From Datisca glomerata (lineage: Eukaryota; Streptophyta; Magnoliopsida; Cucurbitales; Datiscaceae), in contig QANY01013371.1 in assembly GCA_003255025.1 (NCBI GenBank), forward strand, positions 455,263-519,262: a DNA stretch of 64,000 nt, read 5' to 3'. Every line of letters starts with the position of its first letter. Position 1 is the stretch's first letter. The notes under the pieces were generated by a model, which saw nothing but the letters and a program-made list of their open reading frames with translations, was not told the DNA's origin and did no database searches. Below, one piece after another: positions 1 to 10,398 of the stretch. The translations under genes and the position numbers were made by a program.

Positions 1-479
1 TATGTATTCCAAGAAATAGGGTTTTGCAATCTAGATTACAATCTTATAGATCAACATGACTGAATATTGGAAAGCCTTTTATAGAGATAATATATATGTT
101 TATAAGTGGATATTGAACTATAACAATTATTTTTTTTTAATATAGGTTCACTGAAAATACAACAAACACATAGTAATTCAGGTGGTACATGGTTTCACAT
201 AGTGATGAGGAATATGATTCCAACAAGAAGACATGAAAGTTCTTTCATGAAAACTTTAGCTTGTATTTGTGATATTTGGTACAACTTAAAATATTTATAA
301 TATGTGATATGAACACCATGGAATGCTTTTTTTAGGGTTTATTTGGACATTTGATATTATATTTGATATGCATCTTTATTAGTAAATATTTTTAATCAAA
401 TATTTTAAATTAGTGGTTTAATGGATGATCTTTATATTATTTGTTTGATACGTTAGCGTACATTATTTACAGCATTTAA

Positions 480-1109
480 AATCCTGTAAGAGAATATAAT
501 AGCCTAAAGAAGCATAATAGGCCAATACAGTTGTGATATGGTTAGACATACAATAGCATTTCTTAAAAGCTATAGAAAGCGTCTCATTGAGCTTGGTAAC
601 CCTTCTAAAACGTTAAAAAGCGTTATAGAAAATTTACAATAGCATTTTTTAAACGTTGTAGAAAGTCTCACATTGTGGCTACGCTTATAATAGCATTTAA
701 AAAACGTTATCATAGAGTTTTCATAGAGTTTTTGTAACGCTATGTTTGCCAACGTTATCAAAACTCCGACCCACCGATAGCATTTTTTAAATGCTTTTAA
801 AAACTACTTTTAACAACGTTATCATAACTACTTTTAGTAGCGTTTAAAAAACATTATCGTAACCTTTCGATATCATTTTATAAATGCTATAGAAAGTCAC
901 CAAGCGCAATGGGACGCTTTCTATAGCGTTAAAAAAATGATATTGAAAGGTTACAATAGCGTTTTCTAAATGCTATAAAAGTAGTTATTTAAACGCTATC
1001 GTATGGTTGAAGTTTTACTAACATTGGCGACCAGAGTTTTACAAAAATGATATGAAACCCTATGATAGCTTTTTTTTGCCGCTATCATAGGGTTATTTTT
1101 GTTGTAGTG
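480..1109. mobile_element. CACTA (En/Spm-like) transposon end with subterminal repeats
   Basis: The right edge reads TTGTAGTG at 1102-1109, the inverse of the CACTACAA terminus of plant CACTA transposons. Inward of it, a short motif built from ATAGC, a run of T or A, and AACGCTAT recurs many times in both orientations (about 540-1090), which is the subterminal repeat pattern expected to bind a CACTA transposase. A local hairpin CTATGATAGC/GCTATCATAG sits at about 1060-1090. The opposite CACTACAA end and a transposase are not in the window, so the element either runs off the left edge or is truncated. Bases 1-479 are A+T-rich, without coding signal, and could be element interior. Confidence 0.72.
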
Positions 1110-2189
1110 GGGTCTGCAGCCTCGATTAGAACAATTACCCCTTATCCTTAGGTTGATTTAACCCCTCAGAACTCTCCACCTTAAATAGTCTAACGAGAAG
1201 AAACTTTAAAGGGGAGAAAAGGTTAAAAAGACTATATCTTAAGAAAGGAATAGAGTTCACTAAGTCGTAGAATCGTTGATGATGACTTAAGTGTAAGGAA
1301 GAAAACTATGAATTGGGTAGTTGTACCTCGCCCGCGTGATCAATCAGAGTCGTAGGAGGGATCCAACAAACGTGATTTGTGTCACTCAAACGTATGGGAT
1401 GAGCTCAATCTACCGAATACAACCTCATGCCACCTTTAACACGAGTCATTTCTAGAGCTCAAAGGCATTAAATGCGTGTCGCATGGTCAAAGACATTAAA
1501 TTCCCTATAATCATAAGGGCACGATTTCCAAAGGGAATTTAATTTAAATTTTTTATTCTAAATTTGAATTAGCGTAAAGGAAGCTTAAATATTTTCAGAA
1601 ACACAAATTAGGCTCGTAGATTCGTAACGCAGGTGAAGAGCATGAGCTTGCGTGAAGGGCAACTCATGAGAAATGAATGCAGTCCACATAGCACAAAGCT
1701 CGTACCTCATCTAACTTTATGACTGTGGGGGACTATAATAGGAACTTCCTGACCCCCCTTGTCCAGACAACCATCACGAACCACTTGGAAAACTTGAGAA
1801 TGTGACGAAAAGGTCAAGGTCCCACGAATGAAGCTCGGGGACAATGAGATATGACCTTCTTAAGTCAGACATGTTTGGACTTGGAGAATCCTTGGGAATC
1901 TGCGGTGATAATCATTTAGTGTTTTATTCCCCTAGCTACTACCATGGTGTGCATCAGGTCAAGGAGGCACAATAGTTTGCTGACATTTAATTCACCGTCC
2001 TTCCCCTCAACCACTCCTACCTGTTTTTAACGAAGGCAGGGAGGCATAGGTGATTATCCACCAGGTTATCTAAAAGCCCTCCATCCTTATAAATATCCCC
2101 TCTAAGCCTTGGAGAAGGTAGGTTCAATTCTACCCTACTTAAAATCTGCCTAATTCTTTCCTGATGACTACCTTGAGCATTTGAGGCTT
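1110..2189 (+). other. Non-genic DNA; right part resembles a gypsy LTR fragment
   Basis: No credible gene is seen. The segment from about 1700 to 2189 has the layout of a plant gypsy LTR promoter: TATAAATA at 2088-2095, then a short leader and a CTTGAGCATTTGAG stretch like the common LTR tail CTTGAGCGTCGGAG. It is cut off where the next element's LTR begins near 2190. No partner LTR was found, so this is a tentative fragment call. 1110-1700 is unassigned. Confidence 0.35.
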
Positions 2190-2964
2190 TTTGGGAGAGA
2201 AAACTAATACCATACAGATGTTGCTTTCTCGTGTTAAGTGTGAGAGTACTCCTAATCGGAGGGATTTGATGGAGCGACATTATACGAGCTCCTTCCTATT
2301 TATGGTAGGCATATTCTTCCTCCTGACTAGTGCTCCTCATGACCTCAACATTTACAAAACACGGACAAAGAACTCTAAAGGCAAGAAATCGAGGGTGGTT
2401 GCCCCACCTAAGTGCCTCTAATGCATAAGTCACTCATTTATCGATATTTTGGCATAATTTTCTTAAGGTAGAATGAGCATACCTTTTTTGTTAATTAGTA
2501 GATATATTTATACCTTAGTCCTTATATAGGAGGAAGTGTGTCAAGGAAGCCTTGAATGACGTGTTGGGGAAGTTTGCCGGGACAGAAACCTATCTTGACT
2601 GAAACTCATTGGATGGAGAGGTGACCTTTGACATAAATCTAGCGGATATTAAGTATCGATGTGTCCATGAGGTGACCAGGTGGAGGCTATCCTGTCATTT
2701 TGCCACGACGATTAGAACAGTTGGATGCTCGGGCTTAGGATGGAGTACCACCTTTGTCGTTACCCTTGGTCGTTAGAGTTTTCTTCGTGAGTTTTACCAT
2801 TTCCTTCACGAGAGCTCGAGTTTGTGCAACCCAAGCTCTCTTGTGACAGGCTGAGTGAGGTCGCTCCTCCTCCTTGAGAAGTTTCCCTTGTCTTAAGCTT
2901 CTCAATATGATGTGTCATAACACACATCATTGCGTCATTAGAGATTAGAAAAACACTTATAACA
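2190..2964 (-). repeat. 3' LTR of the 2190-7846 element
   Basis: This copy pairs with 7094-7846. Shared blocks include a TATCGATATTTTGGCAT stretch, TTAGTAGATATATTTATAC against TTTTAGATATATTTATAC, and a GTGTTGGGGAAGTTT stretch. The inner edge is sharp at 2964 (minus-strand TGTTATAAGTG). The outer edge near 2190 is set only by where the similarity ends. Confidence 0.7.
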
Positions 2965-2970
2965 GTTGTC

Positions 2971-3340
2971 CCCAGTCAAGGACTTGGGTGGTTTCACTCG
3001 CCCAGGTCCGTAGACTTCATTATCTGTCGGGACCATAGGCACTTCTGGCACGTATGGTCCCGAGAGATAAACGACATTAACTCTCGAAAAGGATGGAACG
3101 ACATACAACAAAAGTCGGGGAGGTAATTAATTATGTTCAATGTTATCCTCTCTACCCAGTCAAGGACTTGGGTGGTTTCACTTGCCCACGTCCGCAGACT
3201 TCATTTTTTACTTAGAGAGGATAGCATTGAATATAATTAATTACCTCCCCAACTTTTGTTGTATGTCGTTCCATCCTTTTTTAGAGTTAATTTCGTTTAT
3301 CTCTCGGGACTATAGGCACTTCTGGCACGTATAGGGATAT
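2971..3340. repeat. Nested direct and inverted repeat block
   Basis: A roughly 53-bp unit beginning CCCAGTCAAGGACTTGG occurs at 2971-3023 and again at 3158-3210. The sequence after the first copy (about 3024-3156) reappears inverted after the second copy (about 3217-3312): the run through AACGACATACAAC, GGGGAGGTAATTAATTA and the TTATCCTCTCT end is present in both orientations. A short unit GGCACTTCTGGCACGTAT occurs in the same orientation at about 3028 and 3313. Confidence 0.8.
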
Positions 3341-4619
3341 GGGGGATCCTGACTCCTGGACGTGTCACTTTATCCAGACGCGTCATTTTGCTCCTGTAGT
3401 TGATTGCACGACGTTTGGTTTCCCAAAATTGTCTCGTCAATTTATGAAACGTTTGCTTTTAGGCCGTTCAATGGTTGCCATTATGGTTGACATAAATTAC
3501 TCCATTAAATGGGTCTTTTTCTCTTAGGCCTATAAGTATGCAATTTCTCTTCTCGTTTCCTCCATCTTCACCTCTTTCGCAGGGATGAAATGAAGTAAAA
3601 TTTTCATTCTTTCCCTCACTTCCTTTCTTTTCTCTGTGAAAACAATTATCCTTCCCCTTCTTGGACCTCCTTCGTTCTTGGAGGGGGCTTCTTTTTCTTA
3701 TCCTCTTGACTTTCCTTTTCATGGTTGTTGTTTTCCTCTCGTCGTCCTTTAAATGTCACATTTCAAAGTCACTGGCGCGACATCCGTGATGCTTTTCTTG
3801 CAATCGCCAAGCCATTCTGATGAACTTTTTATCTACGTTGGCTGCAAACCCTTAGTTGTAGAGTTGATACCCTTAATAAGGACTTGTAATGTGGCTGGTA
3901 GCCTTGCATGTGCCAAGGCAACCTTCTCAGCTACCGCATTCTCCTTGCCTTTACTACCTTCACCCATTTTGTCCACTAGCCGCTTGGGAGAGCACAATCT
4001 CTTGCGATCATTCTTTCTAGGGTTACCTCAAATTTGGTGATGGATATTGCCTTCTTCTCTCTTCATAAGTGGGAGGGATTGAAGCTTTCTTCGTCCTCGG
4101 CTTGAAAATCGGTTGCTGCCCATGGTTTGAATTTTTTCTTTGAGAGCAGAGCAACTGGAGCCCTCAAGACTCTAGGAGTTGAAGAGGGTCGAGGGGCTCT
4201 TATGATTGATGGCCTAGAGGGGGGGCTACTTTTTAATTAGCCTATGAGAGGTTCTGCCTTTTATTCGAGGAGATTTTTATTTCTTTGCTTGTACTTGTAA
4301 TCCTTTGTTTATTAATGAGAATGAGTTTCCTTAATTTTTTATTATTTCATTCATCTTTGAATTTTCTCCTTGTTTCCTTTTTTGCATGTTGTTCATTCTG
4401 AGTAAAATCATTCACTTCTTCTTGGGTCTTAGGGACATTAAAACATGTCTGACTCCTTAATGGGTTACCCTCATTGTTCTTTTCCCTGTGAGGAGGTTTG
4501 GTAGAGCAAACCGTCCTCATAATGGGAGTTGAACGTCTTCATCATGGATATTCTTGGTCCGATATGGTGCGAGTAAAGATTCATTTCCTTTGGTCAAAGG
4601 ATTTTCCATCCTTGATGTG
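3341..4619 (+). other. LTR-element interior, no recognisable coding
   Basis: Only short open frames are present. The plus strand carries a TATA-like TATAAGTATG near 3530 and, near 4270-4320, a T-rich tail similar in layout to the one following the antisense ORF of the element at 48752-57295 (about 50640-50730). This may be a decayed antisense transcription unit; I recognise no protein in it. Confidence 0.25.
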
Positions 4620-5690
4620 GTGGCGTGCCTCGTGTCTAACTAGTCATTCGTGCTCTAGCTAGATTATTTTCCTTGCTTTCTAACGTCTGGCGCGACTGCT
4701 CTAGCCGGATCATTTTATCATTTGTACCGAACAAATATAGCATTTTCCTTTGGTATCTAGCCAGACGCCCTTGCTCTGGCTAGACCATTAATCTAGTTCG
4801 TGATCTGGGTGCTCGATAGACATTTCTGTGGACATATAGCTTGGCTTTTATTACTCTTACTAGATCTTTAGTCCCGTGTGCAAGCTGAGATGCTTGGCAG
4901 ACATCACTTGTAGACATCTAGCTAGGCTTTACTGTTCTGGCTAGATCCTAAATCCCGTATGTGAGCTGAGATGCTCAGTAGACATCATTTGTCGATATCT
5001 AGTCATGCTTTCCTGCTCTGGCTAGATCCTAAATCCCGTATACGAGCTGAGATGCTCAGTAGACATCATTTGTCGATATCTAGTCATGCTTTCCTACTCT
5101 GGCTAGATCCTGAATCGCAAATGCGAGCTGAGATGGTTGTCAATGTCTAACAAGACATGCCTGCTCTGGCTAGATCCTTGATTTCATCTGCGAGTATGAG
5201 TGCTCAACAGACATCATTAGTCGATGTCTAGCCAGGCGATCCTGCTCTGGCTAGATCTTTGATCCCGTTTATGAGCATGAATGCTCGACAAACATTACTT
5301 GTCGATATCTAGCCAAATGTGTATGCTCTGGCTAGATCTTTGATTCTGTCTGTGAGCATGAGTGCTCGACATACATCACTTATCGATATTTAGCAATGCG
5401 TGCCTACTCTAGCAAGATCTTTGGTCTCGTCTATGAGCATGAGTACACGAAATACATCACTTGTCGATATCTAACCAGACGTGTCTGCGCTGGCTAGATC
5501 CTTGATCCCGTCTAGGAACATGAGTGCTCTGCAGACATCACTTATCGATATCAAGTCAGACATGCCTGCTTTGGCTAGATCATTGATCCCATATGCAAGC
5601 ATTAATACTCGATAAATATCACATGTTGATATCTATCCAGGCGTGCTCTAATTAGATCCTAAATCCTGTATTCAAACTAAGACGTGCGGC
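4620..5690 (+). repeat. Minisatellite, about 81-bp unit, about 12 copies
   Basis: The phrase GCTCTGGCTAGATCC recurs at about 4936, 5016, 5097, 5244, 5325, 5406, 5488, 5569 and 5650, giving a period near 81 bp with one shorter unit (about 5097-5165). Each unit also holds CGAGCTGAGATGCTC-like and ACATCACTTGTCGATATCTAG-like phrases. Units diverge progressively towards both ends. It lies inside the 2190-7846 LTR element. Confidence 0.85.
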
Positions 5691-5699
5691 ATATATCAT

Positions 5700-6095
5700 T
5701 TTTTGTTTAATCCCGACTGGTGGGCTAGAGCACCTTGCTAGAGATCATTTTTTATTTCATCCCGACTGATGGGCTAGAGCACCTCATCATTTATCACTTT
5801 CATTTAATCCTGACTGGTGGGTTAGAGCACATCATCGGTCATCATTTTCTATTTAGTCATGACTGGTGGGCTAGAGTAGCTCACGAGTCATCACTTTTTG
5901 TTTACACTTGACTAGTGGGCTAGAGCACTTCACAAGTCATTACTTTTTGTTTAATCCTGACTGTTGGGTTAGAGCACCTCATAAGTCATCACTTTTTATT
6001 TAATACTGACTGATGGGCTAGAGTACTGCACCAATCATTATTTTTTATTGAACCACGACTACTGGGCTAGATCACTTCACCAATCATCAATTTTT
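5700..6095 (+). repeat. Minisatellite, 49-bp unit, 8 copies
   Basis: The phrase GACTGGTGGGCTAGAGCAC recurs with the GGG at about 5722, 5771, 5819, 5868, 5917, 5966, 6015 and 6064, an almost invariant 49-bp period. The sequence is unrelated to the 81-bp array immediately to its left apart from a shared GGCTAGA core. Confidence 0.88.
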
Positions 6096-6522
6096 ACCTT
6101 CGTTGTGTGTCGTAGAAGAGTCTGTCCTCGGAGGCTTGTAGAACATTCAGAAAATCATTGGCAGATATTCCTACAACACATTCTATATTTTTATAGAAAT
6201 AAATTTGCTCGAAAAGGTTCCTACAGGATGTTAATCCTAAATGTGGAGAGAAAGAGACCTCTAATCCAAAGACTGTTGATAAGTACTCAGCCTTTGTCAT
6301 CCGTTACATCAAGGTATGAGGCTGGGGATAGTCGAGCTTCTATTTTATGAGCCTTTGGCCCTCCTTTTTTTATTGGAGCGTCACATTGTCTAGGCTTTGT
6401 CCTTATATCAATGGTGAGATACGCGATATCCACATTCTGCTCGTAGGTAAGTATGGGTTTGTCCTGATCTTTCTTCTCGGGGAATCTAGCGGAAGTATGA
6501 CCAATCATTCTGGCCTTTCAAA

Positions 6523-6897
6523 TTACCTTCTTGGTATGACCCTCGAGTAATGTACAGTTACAGGCTCCTCTATCCTTATGGTGTTGGTTACTTCACCCGT
6601 GAGCGCTGGGGGGTGAGCGAGGAGGGGAAGGCTACTTCGGCGCGCCCCCATTGTGAAGAGTCTGGTTCTCTTAGAGGATGGTTTGAAAAGTCTTGACCAT
6701 CCCCATTTCTTTATCGGCGATGGCCCCAACCAAAATCTCACCAAATTGGAACTTGGGCTTCTAGGGTCAGGCTTCGGTGTGCCCTCCCCATCTTCAATAG
6801 GGGTGATTATTTTCATACAAGAAACCGTCATGACTTGGGTGGTGGCTGGTACACCTTTCCTCTTTCTTCGGGTTGTATCAGAAAATACAACCACCAC
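6523..6897 (-). pseudogene. Leader/gag-side open frame of the LTR element, unrecognised
   Basis: A 124-codon open frame on the element's coding strand lies a few hundred bases inside the 5' LTR and primer site, where gag would begin. The product is rich in Pro, Arg and Ser, and I see no gag capsid or zinc-knuckle motif. It may be a decayed leader or chance openness; the element as a whole has no intact protein. Confidence 0.25.
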
Positions 6898-7075
6898 ATC
6901 CTTCTTCCTTTGATGGATAGTCCTTAGGGAGGTAGGAGGTTCCTTCCCAACGGGATGACGAGGAAGGCTACCTCTTTGTCCCGAATTTCATCGACGTAGA
7001 ACGTTGGGCATGTCTTCTCCTTACAGGAATAGAAACGCTCCTAATGCTTTGATGGGGAGGACTTTATAGTCGTTT

Positions 7076-7093
7076 CCCATAGACAACGCCAAC
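7076..7093 (-). promoter_or_regulatory. Primer-binding-site-like sequence
   Basis: On the minus strand the bases directly after the right LTR read TTGGCGTTGTCTATGGGA, close to the TTGGCGCCGTCTGTGGGA commonly found there in plant gypsy elements. This fixes the element on the minus strand. Confidence 0.6.
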
Positions 7094-7846
7094 TATTTTC
7101 TCCAAAAACTGGTACAGTACAAATGTTAATTTCTTATGCTAAGTGTAGGAGTCCTCTTAACCGGGGGGATCTGCTGGAGGGACGTTATTCGAGTTTCTTC
7201 CTCTTTATGGTGGAGATACTCTTCCTCATAAATGGGGCTCCTCACAGCCTCAATGTCTGTAAAACATAGACAACGAACCCTAAAGGCGAGGGACCATGGG
7301 TGATTTCCCTGTCTAAGGGCCTCCGATACCTAAGTCAGTGCTCTATCGATATTTTGGCATAATTTCCTTATGGGAGAATGAGTACACCTTCTTTGTTAAT
7401 TTTTAGATATATTTATACTCGAGTACTTGCGTATGAGGATGTGTGTCGAAGGAGCCTTCAAAGGCGTGTTGGGGAAGTTTCTCGGGATAAAAACCTGTCT
7501 TGACTACCGTCGATTGGATAGAAATGATGGACCTTTGCCATAAAGCTGGCGGATATTAAGCTTCTATGTGCCCATGAGGTGACCATGTAGAGGCTATCCT
7601 GTCATTTTGCTGCGACAGTCAGGCCAATTAGATGCTTGAGCTTAGGAGGGAGTGCCACCTTGGTCGTTAGCCTAAGCGAGTAATGATGACCCTGCACTCA
7701 GGTGGTTTTGTGCGACTGAAGCTCTCTTGAGACTGGATGAGTGAGGTCGATCCTCCTCTTTGGGAACTTTTCCTTCTCTTAAGCTTCTTAATATGATGTG
7801 CACAATACACGTTGCGTCATTGGAGGTTGAGAAAACACCCATAATA
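7094..7846 (-). repeat. 5' LTR of the 2190-7846 element
   Basis: This is the partner of the left LTR. On the minus strand it starts TATTATGGGTG (TG start mutated) at 7846 and ends at 7094 next to the primer-site-like sequence. Loss of both canonical TG/CA ends fits an old insertion. Confidence 0.7.
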
Positions 7847-9325
7847 GGGTCTTTCAATATTCTCGCTTCACACTAAAAAATGTTCTTGACAAGACCATGT
7901 AATAGAGCTTTAACCATGTTAAACGACTTAATACTTTCAGAATGCTAGGTGAAAGTTTATTTAGAGTTTTTATAAAACTAGTAAAAAACTATGTGCTTGG
8001 CACGTTAATTTTAACGTAAAATTTGAAATAAATAATAATACTAAAATAAAATACATTATTTTTTAAAATAATTATAAATCTAAATTAAAATAATAGTAAT
8101 AATAGATATATTATCTCGTTAATAATATAGTTTAAATTTTACTATATAGCATTATTATTTGAATAATATACAAAATGATTATTAGTTAATCTGTCAGATT
8201 CTATCATATTGAGATATTAATTTTCAAAAATATTTATCTCAAATCTTTTATATGATATTGAGATAACATAAAAAAATATTATATAATATTTAATTTATAG
8301 TCAATAATGACTGTTGATTAAAAAATAACCACAAAATTCAATTTAATGGATATTTATGTCTCTATTGCATTATGTTACAAATATATTTAATTTTAGAAAA
8401 TAAATCATAAAAAAATTATTATTGAATAAAAATAATATTTTTCTATATGAATTATATTATATTAAATGAGAAAATATGTAAAACACTAAATTATTTTATA
8501 TTTTATAGAGGCTTGAAGCAATGCTATATAGTATAATTTTAATAATATAATTTTTAATTTCACATTTACTTATGATTTTATTTTATCAATTTGTCACATT
8601 CATAATAAATTATTATATCATTAATAGATTATTAGAAAAAATATTAATGTCTTCTTCAAATTCATTTGTATAAATTTTAATGTTGCTAATAATATAAATT
8701 TTATATATTATAAATTTTATAAGTTAATAATGAACAAATGATTAATAACTAACAAATGTGTATATAAAAAATATTGAATTTAATCTTTACGGACATTCAG
8801 ATTTATAATTACACAATATTGTAAACATATGTACTTTTAGAAACGTTTGTAGATATTATTATATGAATGAAGTAAACGAAAAAATATGTGGAATATCTAA
8901 TTTATGATATTTGGTTTAACTGATAAAAAAAGAAATAAAAAATTTCTCCCCTACAAAGTCTTTTTAATGAGTTTCTTCCCTATAAGGTCTTTTTAATTAT
9001 TCTCGGTTACTGAAAATTTTTAGTACTTCTCTTAAATCTTACTAATTAAAATATAATATTTGAATCATAATTTTTGAATGAGTAAACTCTTAAATTTTAC
9101 AAGATACACACTTAACATTAAAAAATATGGAGGATTTAGTACTATAAAAATACCGAATTGTCGATACTCCAAAAGAACTAGAAATTTCCTCCCATGCAAG
9201 GCCTTTTTTCGTATTTGACAAATTGCCATTGTTTCCGGACACTACAATTATTTACCAACAACGCGGCTTGGAAGTAAATTCGCAAACTGTCGATGTAGGA
9301 GACAAATTAAAGACGCTCATTAGCA
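7847..9325. other. A+T-rich non-genic DNA
   Basis: Very A+T-rich with no open frame, repeat array or gene similarity that I can support. Homopolymer-like AT tracts dominate 8020-8930. Confidence 0.6.
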
Positions 9326-9670
9326 TGTCTGAACGTTGGATGAAATGAATTTTAATACTTGAATAACCGAATGAGGAGAAGTATTTGGTTAATAATATAA
9401 ATTTAGAGTAACCCTCAAGTTAGCTTTTGAGTTGAGTTATACTCTAAGACTTTAATATGGTATCAGAGTCAAACTCAAGCACGATTAGACCCGTACTACA
9501 TTTCCACGTTATAAGGATCAGACAAAAGATTGGCATGCACGAAGCGGTGTGTATTGAGAAAGTAATCTCATATCGACTGAAAAAAAGTATTGGACTAAGT
9601 ATATAAGCTAAGAGCAACCATCAACTCTCAAATTAGGTTTTGAGTTAAGTTAGACTCTAAGACTTTAACA
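9326..9670 (+). mobile_element. TRIM-like miniature LTR retroelement
   Basis: Two short direct repeats sharing CTCAAGTTAGCTTTTGAG-like and GACTCTAAGACTTTAA-type sequence end at 9457 and 9670. The left one is followed at once by TGGTATCAGAG (9458-9468), the initiator-Met tRNA primer site, as in plant TRIM elements. The right LTR can be set at 9550-9670 (121 bp, TG...CA). The left LTR start (about 9326) is uncertain because its first half has diverged. There is no coding capacity and no clear target duplication. Confidence 0.62.
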
Positions 9671-9840
9671 CTGAACAATAAAGAATATGCCTGAATTAAT
9701 GTCGAATTTGATTTTTTTATTCCTTTTTGTCTCCATATTTACTAATTGAGACTTTTAAATTGCTAGAAATCAACTTCTTCAAAGTACAATTCATTAAGTA
9801 AAAATGAATCACCAATGCCAAACTAGAAGAATGGAAAATG

Positions 9841-10377
9841 AATGAAGCTATTCAAAAAATTAGAAAGAGAATAAAGACCGCTTAAAGTAGGCAAAATAGT
9901 TATGCAGATGTTAGGAGAAATGACCTTGAATTTGAAGTGGGTGATCACGTGTTTCTCAAGGTTGCGCCAATGAAGGGTGTTATGCGTTTTGATCGCAAGG
10001 GGAAGTTGAGTCCTAGAATTATTGGTCCTTTTGAGATATTGGATCGTATCGGTCCTTTGGCCTACCAGCTCGCTTTACCACCAGCTCTTTCAGGTGTTTA
10101 TAATGTGTTTCACGTCTCGATACTTCTCAAGTACGTGCCTGATCCAACACATGCCATCGATTTTGATTCTTTGCAAGTTCGTGATGACCTCACTTGTGAA
10201 GAAAAGCCCGTCAGAACTCTAGAGTGTAGGAATCAGACTCTTCATAACAGAACGACGCAGTTCGTCAAGGTTATCTGGAGAAATCATCGAATTGAGGAAG
10301 CACGTGAGAAAAACAAGTGGAGATATGTGTCAAGTATCCAAAGTTATTTCAATAAGGTATATTCCTTTCGTGGATGA
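9841..10377 (+). pseudogene. Chromovirus (Del/Tekay-like) integrase C-terminus and degenerate chromodomain
   Basis: This is the C-terminal end of a Ty3/gypsy polyprotein. In one frame it reads through a SRQNSYADVRRNDLEFEVGD-type linker, GDHVFLKVAPMKGV, a KLSPRIIGPFEIL stretch and a VYNVFHVSILLKYVPDP stretch, the familiar integrase C-terminal region of chromodomain gypsy elements. A degenerate chromodomain with FVKVIWRNHRIEEA follows, but the normal ending is lost. A TAA at 9883-9885 interrupts the frame, and everything upstream (gag, protease, RT, integrase core) is missing, so it is a 5'-truncated relic. It runs directly into the long 3' LTR at 10399. Confidence 0.85.
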
Positions 10378-10398
10378 AAGTTCTTATGGAGAGGAGAA

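Larger units (their letters stand above)
2190..7846 (-). mobile_element. Old LTR retrotransposon lacking pol (LARD-like), minus strand
   Basis: Two diverged copies of a roughly 750-775-bp sequence lie in direct orientation at 2190-2964 and 7094-7846; they align through most of their length, and by eye roughly a quarter of positions differ. On the minus strand the right copy is the 5' LTR and is followed by a primer-site-like sequence. The left copy is the 3' LTR, starting TGTTATAAGTG at 2964 and preceded by a purine-rich ACTGGGGACAAC. The 4.1-kb interior has no recognisable protease, RT, RNase H or integrase; it holds two minisatellites and a rearranged repeat block. No target duplication is visible. 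The layout (minus-strand leader, long 3' tandem repeats, plus-strand promoter-like stretch at about 3340-4300) resembles the better preserved Tat-like element at 48752-57295. Confidence 0.72.

Noticed and set aside
6048..6350. 100-codon plus-strand open frame
   Set aside because: Overlaps the end of the 49-bp minisatellite and lies antisense to the element; no recognisable domain.
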